Of a stretch of DNA of 64,000 bases, positions 42,309-52,766 are shown piece after piece. The translations under genes were made by a program, and so were the position numbers. Origin of the DNA: Portulaca oleracea (Eukaryota > Streptophyta > Magnoliopsida > Caryophyllales > Portulacaceae). Within the stretch, counting starts at the first letter, position 1. The number at the start of each line of letters is the position of its first letter. Location: NCBI GenBank assembly GCA_029582165.1, contig CM055892.1:8836254-8900253 (forward strand). The letters are read 5' to 3'. The notes beneath the pieces were generated by a model. That model did not search any database. It saw nothing but the letters and a program-made list of their open reading frames with translations, and was not told the origin of the DNA.

Positions 42309-42326
42309 TGGCGCCGTTGCCGGGGA
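42309..42326 (+). promoter_or_regulatory. Ath-2 primer binding site
   Basis: TGGCGCCGTTGCCGGGGA, the Athila-type site, three bases after the LTR. Confidence 0.92.
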
Positions 42327-42442
42327 GCAAGCGCACCTAGCTTAGCTCTTTGTCTTTAGGTTGTTTAAGATCATTTCATTGCTAGAGATTTTGTTATCCT
42401 TGGTTACTGGAAATTTGATTCTTTTGTTTGTTCCTTTTGTGC

Positions 42443-43585
42443 ATGCGGAATCGCTCTCGACGAGGCCAAACTCCTGTAACTCCACCCCGTACCTTAGCAT
42501 CATATTCCTTACCATCGTCGGGTACGGGAGGTGATCCCATCACACTACCAGATTTACCACCGAATGCATCGTTCGAGTTCAAGCCATATTTATTGGAGAT
42601 ATTTGAGAACACCCCGTACCATGGAGGAGAGCATGAAAATCCTATTGACCACATCAACAGATTCGAGCAACGTATCGGCTTCGTACAAATGATTGGAGTT
42701 TCCGCCGAATACATGAAGCTGAAGTTTTTCCCTCTTACCTTGAAGGGGAAAGCATTATTATGGCTCAACACGTGTCCGCCCGGAACTTATTCAACATGCG
42801 ATGCCCTTAGCCGCGACTTTCTTCAAAGGTTTTTCCCCAATGATGAGACGTGTCGGTTGAGGCAAGCCATCATGAGCTTGAAGAAGAGCCCGATGAGTCG
42901 TTATTCGAAGCATGGGGGAGATTCAAAGGTCTCCAACGAAGGTGTCCACATCATAATCTTGAGGATTGGTTATTATTGCATCACTTCTATTCCGGATTGA
43001 GTAGCTCTTTGCGAGAATCCATCGATCATGCCTCGGGGGGCATGTTCCTCAAGAAGACGGCGGAGGAAGCAAACGTATTTCATCACGAGCTATCTCAAAA
43101 CTCTCCTCATTGGGGAGGCGGCCGTGGTCCAAGAGATGGTCCTCCTCTAGAAAGCAACCCTACCATTAAATTTCTCATGAATGCCGTTCTTGAGATGCAA
43201 CAAAAGGCAGCTTTGGAGGAAACTACGAGGCAAGTAAAGGCGGCCCAAGAAGTACCTATGCTTATTCCGGATGCCCGAGCCTTGGTATGTGATTTTTGTG
43301 GAGGGCCACATTCTTCGAAGCGATGTGAAGAGTAACAAACCGAGCAAGTCCAAGCCATCTATCCCAACAATAACCTCTCCTACACCAATAAAATCCCCAT
43401 TCGCCGTTGTGGGAATTACACCTACAACCAACAAGCTCCCCTAAACCAAAACCCACCCCCCCGATTTCCCAAATCAAAATCGCCGCCAATACCACCAAAA
43501 CCACCACCAAAATCCTCACCAAAGTCAATCTTCCCAAGCACCCAAACCACCACAACAAGAAACCCTTGACCAAACCCTCCAAAAG
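42443..43585 (+). pseudogene. Ath-2 gag
   Basis: I take the Met of M-R-N-R-S-R-R (42443), since it aligns with the Ath-1 gag start. Landmarks: S-S-G-T-G-G-D-P-I, A-S-F-E-F-K-P, H-I-N-R-F-E-Q-R-I-G-F, F-F-P-L-T-L-K-G-K-A, C-P-P-G-T-Y. A frameshift near 42880 moves to the frame ending at 43335, which gives R-C-P-H-H-N-L-E-D-W-L-L, H-A-S-G-G-M-F-L-K-K and a knuckle-like C-D-F-C-G-G-P-H-S-S-K-R-C with a stop just after. A Pro/Asn/Gln-rich stretch follows to 43570. Confidence 0.85.
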
Positions 43586-44614
43586 TTGGCCCTAACTCGA
43601 GAGAAAATAGCCTTATCTCAAGAAAAGATGGCCTTAGACCGAGAGAAAGACCAAACTCGCATTAAGAACCTCGAGTTACTATTGGCCCAATTGGCACAAC
43701 AATCTCAACCTATCCAATCTTTGTCTAGCCAATCCCAACCAAACCCGAAGGGGCAACTTAATGCGATTACTTTGAGGAGTGGCAAGGAGATTGATGGACC
43801 TAGAATGGTGGGAGAGGAGGTCTTGGGTGACAAGGAAGGTGACGTGGTGGATATCGCGGAGGAGGAAGATTTGTTGGAGAAGCGGGAAAGTGAGTTAGTA
43901 TTGGGTGAGGAAGTTGAGGGAGCACATGAGGATGAATTGGGAGAATCTAGTAAAGAAAGAGAGGAGATGGAGAAGTTAAGGAAAGGGAAAGGAAAAATGG
44001 TGGAAGAAGAACCAATCCAGACTATTGAGAAGCCCAAGCTACCACCGGTCCCTTTTCCTGATCGGTTAGCAAAGCCAAAATCCGATGCAAAGTTTTCAAA
44101 ATTCATTGAGATGCTCAAGAAGCTTCAAGTGAACATTCCATTCCTTGATGCCATTTCTGAAGTTCCGTCCTTCAAGAAGCATTTGAAGGAGCTTCTGACG
44201 AGCAAGAGGAGAATTCAAGAGAAATCTACGATCTATTTGACGGCGGATTGTAGTGCAATTATCGATAACAAATCACCGGAGAAATTAGCCGACCCCAGAA
44301 GTTTTTCCATTTCATGCACCATTGGTGATATGCGGATTTGCCGTGCCCTTTGTGATATAGGAGCAAGTGTAAGCGTCATGCCTTATTCAATATGCAAGAA
44401 GTTAAACCTCGACGATCTTGCTCCTACAACAATTAACCTTGAATTGGCCGACCGTTCCGTGCGAAGACCGTTGGGAATATTGGAAGACATCCCGGTTCAA
44501 GTGGGGCAGTTTTTGATTCCTTATGATTTTGTGATTCTGGAGATAGAAAAAGACAACAACCCATTATTTTGGGAAGGTCGTTCCTTGCTACGGCGGGAGC
44601 CATTATCGATGTGA
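43586..44614 (+). pseudogene. Ath-2 gag C-terminus and protease
   Basis: A 342-codon frame: a Lys/Glu/Leu coiled-coil start, N-A-I-T-L-R-S-G-K-E (a hallmark of Athila gag), a long acidic linker, the conserved P-P-V-P-F-P-D-R-L segment, F-S-K-F-I-E-M-L-K-K-L-Q-V-N-I-P-F and then the retropepsin CDIGASVSVMPYSI with the catalytic Asp present, followed by I-N-L-E-L-A-D-R-S-V. A frameshift near 44575 ends it before the usual G-R-P-F-L-A-T-A-G-A motif is complete; that motif is visible in the next frame. Confidence 0.88.
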
Positions 44615-44731
44615 AGAATGGAAGTATGTCATTGAATGTCGAGAATGAAAGCATAATTTTTCAACTTGAGGGGTCATTGAAAGGTCCTTCGTATGGGGAT
44701 TCATGCTATGCCATTGATATGATGGAATTCC

Positions 44732-46511
44732 TTGTTGATGAGTATTGAGGACTCCCATCTTCTTGAATCTATTTGCGATGATCCCTTGGGAGCTTGTCTA
44801 TTGGAGTCTTTCCAATTTGAGACCGACGACATGGAAATTACTTTCTTTACCAACCTTCTTGACTATTCACCCATGCATAAGGAGATTATTATTGATGAGC
44901 CTTATATGGAGTGCATGGAGATTCAAGATGCGATCTTCAAAGGTATGTCTTCTTCTCTAATTCAATCTTCTACTCCTCTAGAGCTTAAAGCTTTACCCCC
45001 TTCCCTCCAATATGCTTTCTTGGATGATGAGAAATCTTATCCTGTCATTGTGAATGCGAATTTGAATGATTTCGAATTGTCCAAGTTGCTTGATTTGCTT
45101 AGAAAACAGAGGGGTGCATTGGGTTATAGAATAGAAGATTTGAAAGGTTTATCTCCTTCCATATGCATGCATTCGATTGATTTGCTAGAAGATGCCAAGC
45201 CTACTAGGCAACCCCAACGTCGTTTAAATCCCAACATGCAAGAAGTGGTTAAAAAGGAAGTAGTAAAGTTGCTCGCTGCTGGGATCATCTTCCCCATCGC
45301 AAATAGCGAATGGGTAAGCCCAGTTCAGTGTGTGCCCAAGAAGGGTGGATTGACCGTAATTGAAAACGACAAGAAAGAACTAGTTAGTACCTGGACCGTC
45401 ACCGGTTGGTGGATGTGTATCGATTACCGCCAATTAAACAAAGTAACAAAGAAGGACCATTTCCCCCTTCCCTTTATTGACCAAATGTTAGAACGGTTGG
45501 CGGGTCATTCGCATTTTTGCTTTTTAGATGGGTACTCGGGGTTCTTTCAGATTCCAATCCACCCCTCACACCAAGAAAAAACCACCTTCACTTGCCCTTA
45601 TGGGACATTTGCTTATCGTCGCATGCCATTTGGTTTATGTAATGCCCCTGGGACTTTTCAACGTTGTATGATGGCTATTTTTAGCGATTTCATTGAGAAA
45701 TGCATGGAAGTCTTTATGGATGATTTTTCTGTGTACGGTAATTCTTTCGATGACTGTTTGCTAAATTTGGAGAAAGTGTTAACTCGTTGTGAGGAAGTGG
45801 ATCTAGTTTTGAATTGAGAGAAATGCCACTTCATGGTGGAACAAGGTATCGTTCTGGGTCACTTAATCTCTTCTAAGGGCATCGAAGTAGATAGGGCTAA
45901 AGTTGAGGTTATAGAGCGCCTACCACCCCCAGTTTCCGTTAAGGGGGTGCGTAGTTTCCTTGGCCATGCCGGCTTTTATCGCCGGTTCGTCAAGGATATT
46001 TCAAAAATTGCTCGACCTCTAACTGACCTCTTATACAAAGATGCCCGTTTCATTTTCACTGATGAGTGCCTTGAGTCATTTTATAGGTTGAAGCAGGCCT
46101 TGATTTCCGCTCCGGTAGTTCGACTTCGCCGTGGGAGCGTGTTTGACCCAAACAGTAGACAAGAAGCCAATGGTCATCTATTACGCAAGCCATGCGCTTG
46201 ATAGCGCCCAAAGGAACTACACTACCACGGAAAAGGAGCTTTTGGCGATCGTTTTTGCGCTCAACAAATTCCGGCAATACCTCATGTTCTCTAAGGTGGT
46301 AGTCTACACGGATCATACCGCTATCAAATACTTCATGGGAAAGAAGGAGACAAAACCGAGACTTATACGGTGGGTCTTGCTTATGCAAGAATTTGATTTG
46401 GAAATCCGCGACAAGGCGGGCACGAAGAATGTCGTAGCCGATCACCTTTCGAGGATTCTTGTCGACTTGGAAGACACCCAACCGATTGTTGATGCTTTCC
46501 CGGATGATTGA
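44732..46511 (+). pseudogene. Ath-2 reverse transcriptase and RNase H
   Basis: The frame 44732-45817 covers the acidic linker, G-I-x-x-S-I-C-M-H-S-I-like lead-in, A-K-P-T-R-Q-P-Q-R-R-L-N-P, V-S-P-V-Q-C-V-P-K-K-G-G, CIDYRQLNKVTKKDHFPLPF, the catalytic F-L-D-G-Y-S-G and the Athila-type EVFMDDFSVYG. A Trp codon became stop at about 45816; the frame goes on with C-H-F-M-V-E-Q and F-L-G-H-A-G-F-Y-R-R-F. Near 46120 a small deletion and frameshift remove the first RNase H Asp segment. The rest (46131-46511) keeps [16 protein letters not shown] and V-A-D-H-L-S-R. Confidence 0.9.
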
Positions 46512-46706
46512 CTCTTGGCTATTAACTCGCATCCTTGGTTTGCGGATATTGTGAATTATTTGGCGAGCGAAGTGATCCCTCAACACTTGAACCATCATTA
46601 AAAGAAGAAATTCCTCCACGACATGAAGCATTAATTTTGGGATGATCCTTTCCTCTTCCATCTTGGCAATGACGGGATGTACCGGTGATGTATTCCCGAG
46701 AGTGAA

Positions 46707-47768
46707 GTGCAATCTATTTTGACCCATTGTCATGAATTTCCGGTGGGAGGTCACGGTGGCCCCCAAAAGACGGCGGCGAGGGATTTGCAAACCGGTTATT
46801 GGTGGCCGACTCATTTCCGTGACGCCCACTTGCATGTCAAGCAACGTGATAGGTGTCAAAGGTCCGGTAACATCTCCCGAAAGAATGAAGCGCCACTGAG
46901 CTATATTCTTGAGGTGCAAGCTTTCGATGTGTGGGGATTGGACTTCATGGGTCCTTTCCCGTCGTCAAGGGGTTTCCAATACATCCTAGTGGCGGTAGAC
47001 TATGTCACAAAGTGGGTCGAGGCCATACCATGTGTAAGATGCGATGGGAAATCCGTTTCAAAATTCTTGAAAAAGACCCTATTCCCAAGATTTGGCATTC
47101 CACGGGTCATCGTTAGTGGTAACGGCTCCCATTTCATCCAAAAGATATTCGAGTCTCTCTTGGAGAAGTACGGCATCAAGCATAAGAAGGGACTCCCTTA
47201 CCATCCACAAACACAAGGTCAAGTGGAAATCTCAAACCGTGCCATCAAGGAGATCTTAGAGAAGACGGTTAGCTCTTCAAGGAAAGATTGGGCAGAAAAA
47301 TTGGATGAAGTCTTGTGGGCATACCGCACCGCTTTCAAGACACCGATCGGCACTACCCCTTACTGTCTTGTCTACGGGAAAGCATGTCACTTCCCCGTAG
47401 AACTTGAGTACAAAACCATGTGGGTAATCAAGAAGTTGAACTTCGAACTCAAGGCGGCCGGAGGTAGTCGGTTATTTCAATTAGAAGAACTTGAGGAGTT
47501 GAGGCATCATACATATGAGAACAACAAGATCTACAAGGAGAGAACAAAGGCATGGCATGACAAGAGGTTGAACCGACGTGAGTTTGTGGTAGGCGATAGG
47601 GTTCTTATTTTCAACTCAAGGCTGAAGTTATTCTCTAGGAAATTGAGATCACGGTGGTCCGGACCATTTGAAATAGTGAGAATTCTTCCCGCCGGAGTAG
47701 GCGAGTTGAAAGATGCCCAAGTGTTTCAAAGCAAACTCATCGAAACTCAAACCATACATCATGGGTGA
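46707..47768 (+). pseudogene. Ath-2 integrase, catalytic Asp-2 lost
   Basis: 353 codons, otherwise open. Zinc region: H-C-H-E-F-P-V-G-G-H-G-G then R-D-R-C-Q-R-S-G-N, where the first Cys of the usual C-D-x-C pair is Arg. Core: the first Asp in WGLDFMGPFP; then V-I-V-S-G-N-G-S-H-F where relatives have S-D-G-G, so the second catalytic Asp is Gly; the Glu remains in Q-G-Q-V-E-I-S-N-R. The C-terminal K-L-R-S-R-W-S-G-P-F is typical for the group. Integration activity should be lost. The RT-to-integrase linker (46512-46706) has stops. Confidence 0.9.
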
Positions 47769-48224
47769 TGAATATGTCGGGACGGTTGTGACATACCTCG
47801 TGGATTTTGAAGATTGAAAAGCATCGGAAAAGGTCGAGCTAGGACCTACAAAACAAGCACCCGGGAGAGGTATGAACTACTTCCCCCTCTTTTAGTGTTT
47901 TCTTTCAATTTTTAGTTCTTTCATTTTTATTTCCTTTATTTTAGTGCCTTTCTTCTTCCTTTGTTTTATCTTATTAGAAAAGAAAAAGATCTTTGAGTTA
48001 AAAATGAGAAAAAAATCGAAAAAGTTTGAAAAGAAGAAAAAAAAATCGTGAGTGATTCTATGAGAGTCGGGGTTTGAAAGTGTTCTTGAGCGATTGGAGA
48101 GTGTCTTTGAATGATAATTGAGTGAAAAAGAAAGGGGAGTGGATGAAAGAGGGTAGATTTTAGGACTTAACATTTTTTCTCCAAGTTTTGAACCTTGTAG
48201 ATGCTGGAGATGAACCGAAAGGGA
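47769..48224 (+). other. Ath-2 pol to env-like spacer
   Basis: Non-coding. It opens with GTCGAGCTAGGACCTACAAAACAAGCAC, the same wording that follows the acidic ORF of Ath-1 (36292-36320), so it is the original end of the pol unit. A pyrimidine- then purine-rich stretch follows (47890-48060). Confidence 0.6.
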
Positions 48225-48490
48225 CCGTGCCCACGGTGGGAGTCACCGCAGCCATGGTCAGCATACTCAAAGTTGCTCCCAGTTTAGCCAAGCCGAAGAT
48301 CACCGTGACCACGGTCGAATTCACCGCAGCCACGGTCTCATCGCAGCATGATTCTTGGAAATTTTGGTTCCGAACATCACCGTGACCACGGTGAGGTTTA
48401 CCGCAGCCACGATCTCCGCCCTGCTTTTTCCCTTCTTTTTCCCTCACCCAAATCACACCGTGCCCACGGTAAAATGGACCGTGGCCACGG
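48225..48490. promoter_or_regulatory. array of 8 CCGTGGCCACGG-like dyads upstream of env-like ORF
   Basis: 12-bp units start at 48225+48246, 48303+48324, 48380+48401, 48458+48479. Each pair is spaced exactly 21 bp, and pairs repeat every 77-78 bp. In the first three pairs the left unit is CCGTG(A/C)CCACGG and the right unit is CCGCAGCCA(C/T)G(G/A); the fourth is CCGTGCCCACGG with CCGTGGCCACGG. This is the same design as in the LTRs but on different intervening sequence. It ends about 670 bp before the env-like coding part. Confidence 0.88.
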
Positions 48491-49155
48491 TCTGTCGAAA
48501 ACCTGCGATATGTTGGGGGTTCAATATCATTTCCCCCTCATTTCTCTCTCACTTTCTTCCTCACTCTCACCTTCGAAAACCCTCACCAAACCCTAAAACT
48601 TGAATTCTCTTCCAAAATTCGACAAACCCACTACCAATTCCTCCATTTCTCCCAACTCCCTCCTACAATTCGAACCCTAGCTGTTGTTGCTCGACACTTT
48701 TTGGGTCTTCTTCAAGCAAATTTCTGGCCTCTTGTTCCTTGTGGGGCTCGAATCTCTCAAGGGAAGCTCTCTAAGTTTTCAATCCAGGTATTCCTTGATT
48801 TATTGGTGCTTAAACACTAGATTTCTTGTTTATTTGGGTTGAATATGGTGAAATTGCTTGTTGGGTCTTGGTTAGGTGAGTAAGTGGAATTTGGGGTTGG
48901 AATTTTGATTGAAATTGATTGTTCGGAGTGGTTTTGGTGAACTTTTGGTTGAATCTTATGTGAATTGATTGTGGATTTGGTTGGATGAATTGATTGAGTT
49001 TGGAGTTTGAGTTTTTGGTTGATATTGCTGAGATTGGGAGTGTATTGCTTGTTTTTGGGATTAAATCTTGTGGTTGATTGTGAATTCGTGTTGCTCGGGA
49101 TTTGTGGGTATTGGTTGTGTTGTGTTTCGGTGTTTGGTGGTTGACTTTCTTGCAG
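48491..49155 (+). promoter_or_regulatory. putative internal promoter, 5' UTR and intron of env-like ORF
   Basis: Right after the dyad array comes a CT-rich leader-like stretch (48530-48600, with AAACCCTAAAACTTG wording common in plant 5' UTRs). CAG/GTATTC at 48785-48793 is a good splice donor and GACTTTCTTGCAG/A ending at 49155 a good acceptor; the 368-nt interval is T-rich, as plant introns are. Athila env-like proteins are thought to need a separate message. No clear TATA box is seen. This is inference from sequence signals. Confidence 0.5.
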
Positions 49156-50560
49156 AGTATCTAACGGGTCGAGCGAAACGTTCCCGGACCGAGCCGGAAT
49201 CAACCCCTGCCCCATCAACCTCGGTTAAGCCCGATAAAGCTCGGTACAAGGGTCAACCGGCCTCGATTATTCAATGCAACCCAAAAATTAAGGTCAATTT
49301 TCGGGACGATATGGACAAGGCACGGTACGAGCGGCTCAAGAAGCGTAAAATTTGTGCTCCGGATCTCTATCATGAGGAGACGCCAAGGGATGTTTTCTGT
49401 AAACCGAGCATGGACTTCTTCATCAAAGTCATGGGATGGGAAGTCTTCGCCACAATCAACGAACCGATCATCGAGCAACCGGTGCTCGAATTCCTCAGCT
49501 CTTTGGTGGTAAAGGAAGAAGGCATATCTAACGCCTCTTTTTCATACATCGTGAACAAGGAGGTTGAGTGTACACTCAAGGACTTATGCAACGCTCTAGG
49601 CCTTCCCGAGGACGGCATAACCTACGGTGAGTGCGTCAAATTCGATGAACAACAAGCTATGAAAGCACTCACTTGCTGGAGGAGATGTTACCCGAGGGTT
49701 CGATCGCAACGAGCAAAGTACTATTTCCCAAACAACTCCAAGGCTAGGGATTTCTGTAATCTGACGTCCGCATCTTCCATCGCATCATTTCGAACTCTGT
49801 TTCTGGTCGCGATGCCGGGCGTTCAAGCATCCGGAAAGACGACCTCTTCGTCCTCTATAATGCGATCAACGGTCGCCGGGTCAACACTGGCTCGTGCATC
49901 CTCCATTGCCTTCGGGAAATAAGTCTCGAAACCCGGAACATGACTATTGGTATGGGTCACATCATCACCCATTTCCTAAGAAAGCAAGGGTTCGAGTCCT
50001 ATCTGAGCAAGTGGACTCCCCGCTTTTTCCCCGATCCCATCGACGGTGTTCGCCTACGCAAGATGGAATTCGTGGAGAAACACAAGACGCGAACACTATA
50101 CTGTCACGGGAACGAACCCCACAGCGTCGTGATCTATTTGGGCGACGACAGTGCCGAACAACGCCTAGATGTCTCCGACCAGTGCAATTGGTCGTGCGGC
50201 CAAACCTTTGGGGATCGATTTGTGGTGGGTGGTCCCGGGGATCGAGCAGAGGAAGGTGAAGGAGGAGACGAAGAAGAGGAAGAAGAAGAAGATGAAGAAG
50301 AAGAAGATGAAGAAGAAGAAGGGGGTGAACAAGCACAAGGGGATGAAGCCGAGCTGATTCAACAACGGGACGCCGCTTTTGAGCATATCAGCAAACAAAT
50401 CCAGGAGCTCTATGATGAGTTTCAAGTCCAATGGGAGCTTATCCAAAACCAGCAGCTATTGATCGAAAACTTGCAAGGATTGCTTGAGATCCAACAGGAG
50501 ATGATGGCTAGCATCCTGTCGTACCTCCAACCCTGTTCTCCGCTGGGAGGGTCCGCTTGA
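49156..50560 (+). pseudogene. Ath-2 env-like ORF (ATHILA ORF-1 / plant transposon protein type)
   Basis: The coding signal begins after the putative acceptor (49156); an upstream ATG at 49068 lies in the intron-like part, and the first internal Met is at about 49311. Landmarks: Y-E-R-L-K-K-R-K-I-C-A-P, W-E-V-F-A-T-I-N-E-P, L-E-F-L-S-S-L-V-V, N-K-E-V-E-C-T-L-K-D-L-C-N-A-L-G-L-P, matching the Athila ORF after pol. A one-base shift near 49765 moves to the frame that ends at 50560, with D-L-F-V-L-Y-N-A-I-N and M-G-H-I-I-T-H-F. A Glu/Asp run (50255-50330) and a Gln-rich coiled coil finish it. I see no convincing signal peptide or membrane span, so true envelope function is doubtful. Confidence 0.82.
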
Positions 50561-51418
50561 GGACCGTTTGTAAGCACCCCCACCCGACCTTTATCATTGT
50601 TCCATTTACTTTATTTTGTAAAGTATAAGTGTGGGGGAGTGCTTCTTCGGGGTTTCGGATGCGATGTCTGGTGGTTTTGGATTGTTCGTCTCTCGATTTC
50701 TTTTGGCATTCATGTTCGGATAGGTTGCTCGGGTTTTTCCTTGTCTTGTTTATCATTCATGTTTGTCGGGTTGTTGGATGTTTGCCTGATGGTTGTCTTA
50801 GGGTTGTTTGGTTGTTGTTTTTGGTGGTTGGACTGTTTGTTTAAGCATTTCTCGCTTGTATTTTGGGCATTGATGGGATGTAACCGACTGTTATTGGTGA
50901 TTAATGCAATGAGTTAGTTGTTTCGGTTGTATATATCGAGTTTCACCCTTATTTCGCGCCTCAACCAGTGAGATTCGGGGATAAGGTAAGTCACTGGCAA
51001 TGTATATATTGTTCATATTTTCAGCTTTTCATCTTTTCAATTTCTTTTCATAATCTCTCAAGTTAGATTTTCCTTTCTTTTGCTTTTGGTCTCGCATGCG
51101 GATTCTATAATTGAAAAGTCGTCTTTTACTCTAACGTTGATCTGACTTTCTCGACCGACGACCTCGGATCGCCATTTTCAACGCTTATGAAGAGCTTGAG
51201 GTAATATCTTTCCACCTTACTCTTTTTATATGAATTCTTATCATGATCCGTCGCATGCTTGGTTTTCTTTTGGGTGGCGAACCCCTATGAGTGTTTGTGT
51301 TGGGATATCTATCGCTGTTAAAGCCGTAAGGGCTCGGGTCGCCACCATTTTCTACCTGCTAGTTGTTTTGTTTGTTTGTGCTTTGTAGGCTCTCTACCCT
51401 TTTCATGCGACACCTTCC

Positions 51419-51460
51419 CACAATGAGGACATTGTGGAGTTTTAAGTGTGGGGGGGGGGA
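51419..51460 (+). promoter_or_regulatory. hairpin plus internal polypurine-like tract (Ath-2)
   Basis: CACAATG-AGGA-CATTGTG followed by GTTTTAAGTGTGGGGGGGGGAG, the same arrangement as 36730-36768 in Ath-1. Confidence 0.6.
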
Positions 51461-52750
51461 GATATTCTGTTTCAAGGGTAGATCACCTAGTCGCTTTATT
51501 CTTTGTTTTCCTAGTTTTTGCTTAAAATTTAAAAATTTTTGTGTGAAAATAGAGAAAAAAGAGAGTGAAAACCTTTTCGTTTTTTCTTTTTGTTTTGTTT
51601 TTGTTTTGCTTTGTTTCCTGCATCTCGTTATCGAAGTTGAGAAGTCGTTCTTAAACTTCTTTCTAAAAGTAATCGGTTGGAGCATTTTCGACCCTAACTC
51701 GGGTTCTAGTCGAGACTTATCCTTAATAGACTCCCTTCATTAAGTGTCTTGTGAGACTCCCGTTCCTTTCTCGTTTTGTTGGGAACCCGGAGATTCTAAG
51801 GGCTTGCGTCTGAGTTTGTTTTGTTTCTCGTTTAGCAAAAGCAAAAAGTGCAAAAATAAAAGAATACAAAAAATAAAAGAAAAAGAAAGAAGAAAGCTTT
51901 CATAAGACATAATAACCTGAATAAGTGGAGTGTGTCGCTGAAGACATTAACCACCATACACTTAGCCAACCTACAAGGGCCCGGTATTCGTGGTATGGCA
52001 CTGGATACCCCTTAACCCTCCTCCTATATCGCTTTGCGACAGAGAGGCGTATGAACAAGACCGTGTTGGGAGGGTATACCCCTTATATGGGTCATCCAAT
52101 TCCCGAATGTATGGCTAATACTGACTTTTAAAAAAAAACAAAAAGAAAGAAAAAGAGAAAAAGAAGAAAGAAAAGAAAAGTTTTGCTTCTAAAAAGAGAG
52201 CGGGGCCTCCCCTTGCATCAACTACGGCCCTCACCAAGCCAAGGGCGACCAAATGCGAGGGAGGGCAACATTCCTCTCGGTTGTTTCGTTGTTTTCAAAT
52301 TTGGACGCGAGTTTTTAAAGTCTTTTGGTTCCCGTTAAACCCTTGTTGTGTTTTTGCTGTGGGGTTTCGCTCGTTACAAGGTGTAGGGAGTTAAAAACCT
52401 TCAAGATCGACCTTTTTCTGAGTTTGGTGTTTGTGAGATGCTCCTAACGGTTACTTTGGGAGGTTTAATCGCGTTTTCTTAGTTTGGATTGCGAGATCTT
52501 GTGAATCATAGCCCTTGTTTTTCGTTCTTTTCATTTTCTTCGGTTTTGTTTTCACTTTCCCTCTCTCCTTTTTCTTTGGCTTTTGTGGGTACAGCCGCTA
52601 CAAACCCTCACGAGTCCATCTCGTCCACCCGGACTGCCGGGGGGTTCAAAGGGCTTGGTGCATACGCTAAATGCACTCGTTTTTCTCCCAAGACAGAGGA
52701 GTTTGTGTTAGTTAGTTAGTTTTATTTTGTTTTGCTCGGGACGAGCAAAG

Positions 52751-52766
52751 GTTTAAGTGTGGGGGG
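52751..52766 (+). promoter_or_regulatory. Ath-2 polypurine tract
   Basis: GTTTAAGTGTGGGGGG immediately before TGTTTAGACCCG of the 3' LTR. Confidence 0.85.

Larger units (their letters stand above)
50561..52766 (+). other. Ath-2 3' non-coding region
   Basis: No protein gene supported. Three AAGTGTGGGGG-type tracts occur: 50626-50637, 51443-51460 and the true one at 52751-52766. 50940-52738 is closely homologous to the end of Ath-1. A piece starting near 52245 and running into the LTR recurs at 56868-58136. Confidence 0.7.

Noticed and set aside
48188..48603. Open frames across the 48225-48490 array
   Set aside because: They read through the dyad repeats in several frames on both strands; repeat-driven openness, no known domain.
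50255..50340. GAA-rich run as an independent microsatellite
   Set aside because: It is in frame with the env-like ORF and encodes its Glu/Asp stretch, so it is reported there.
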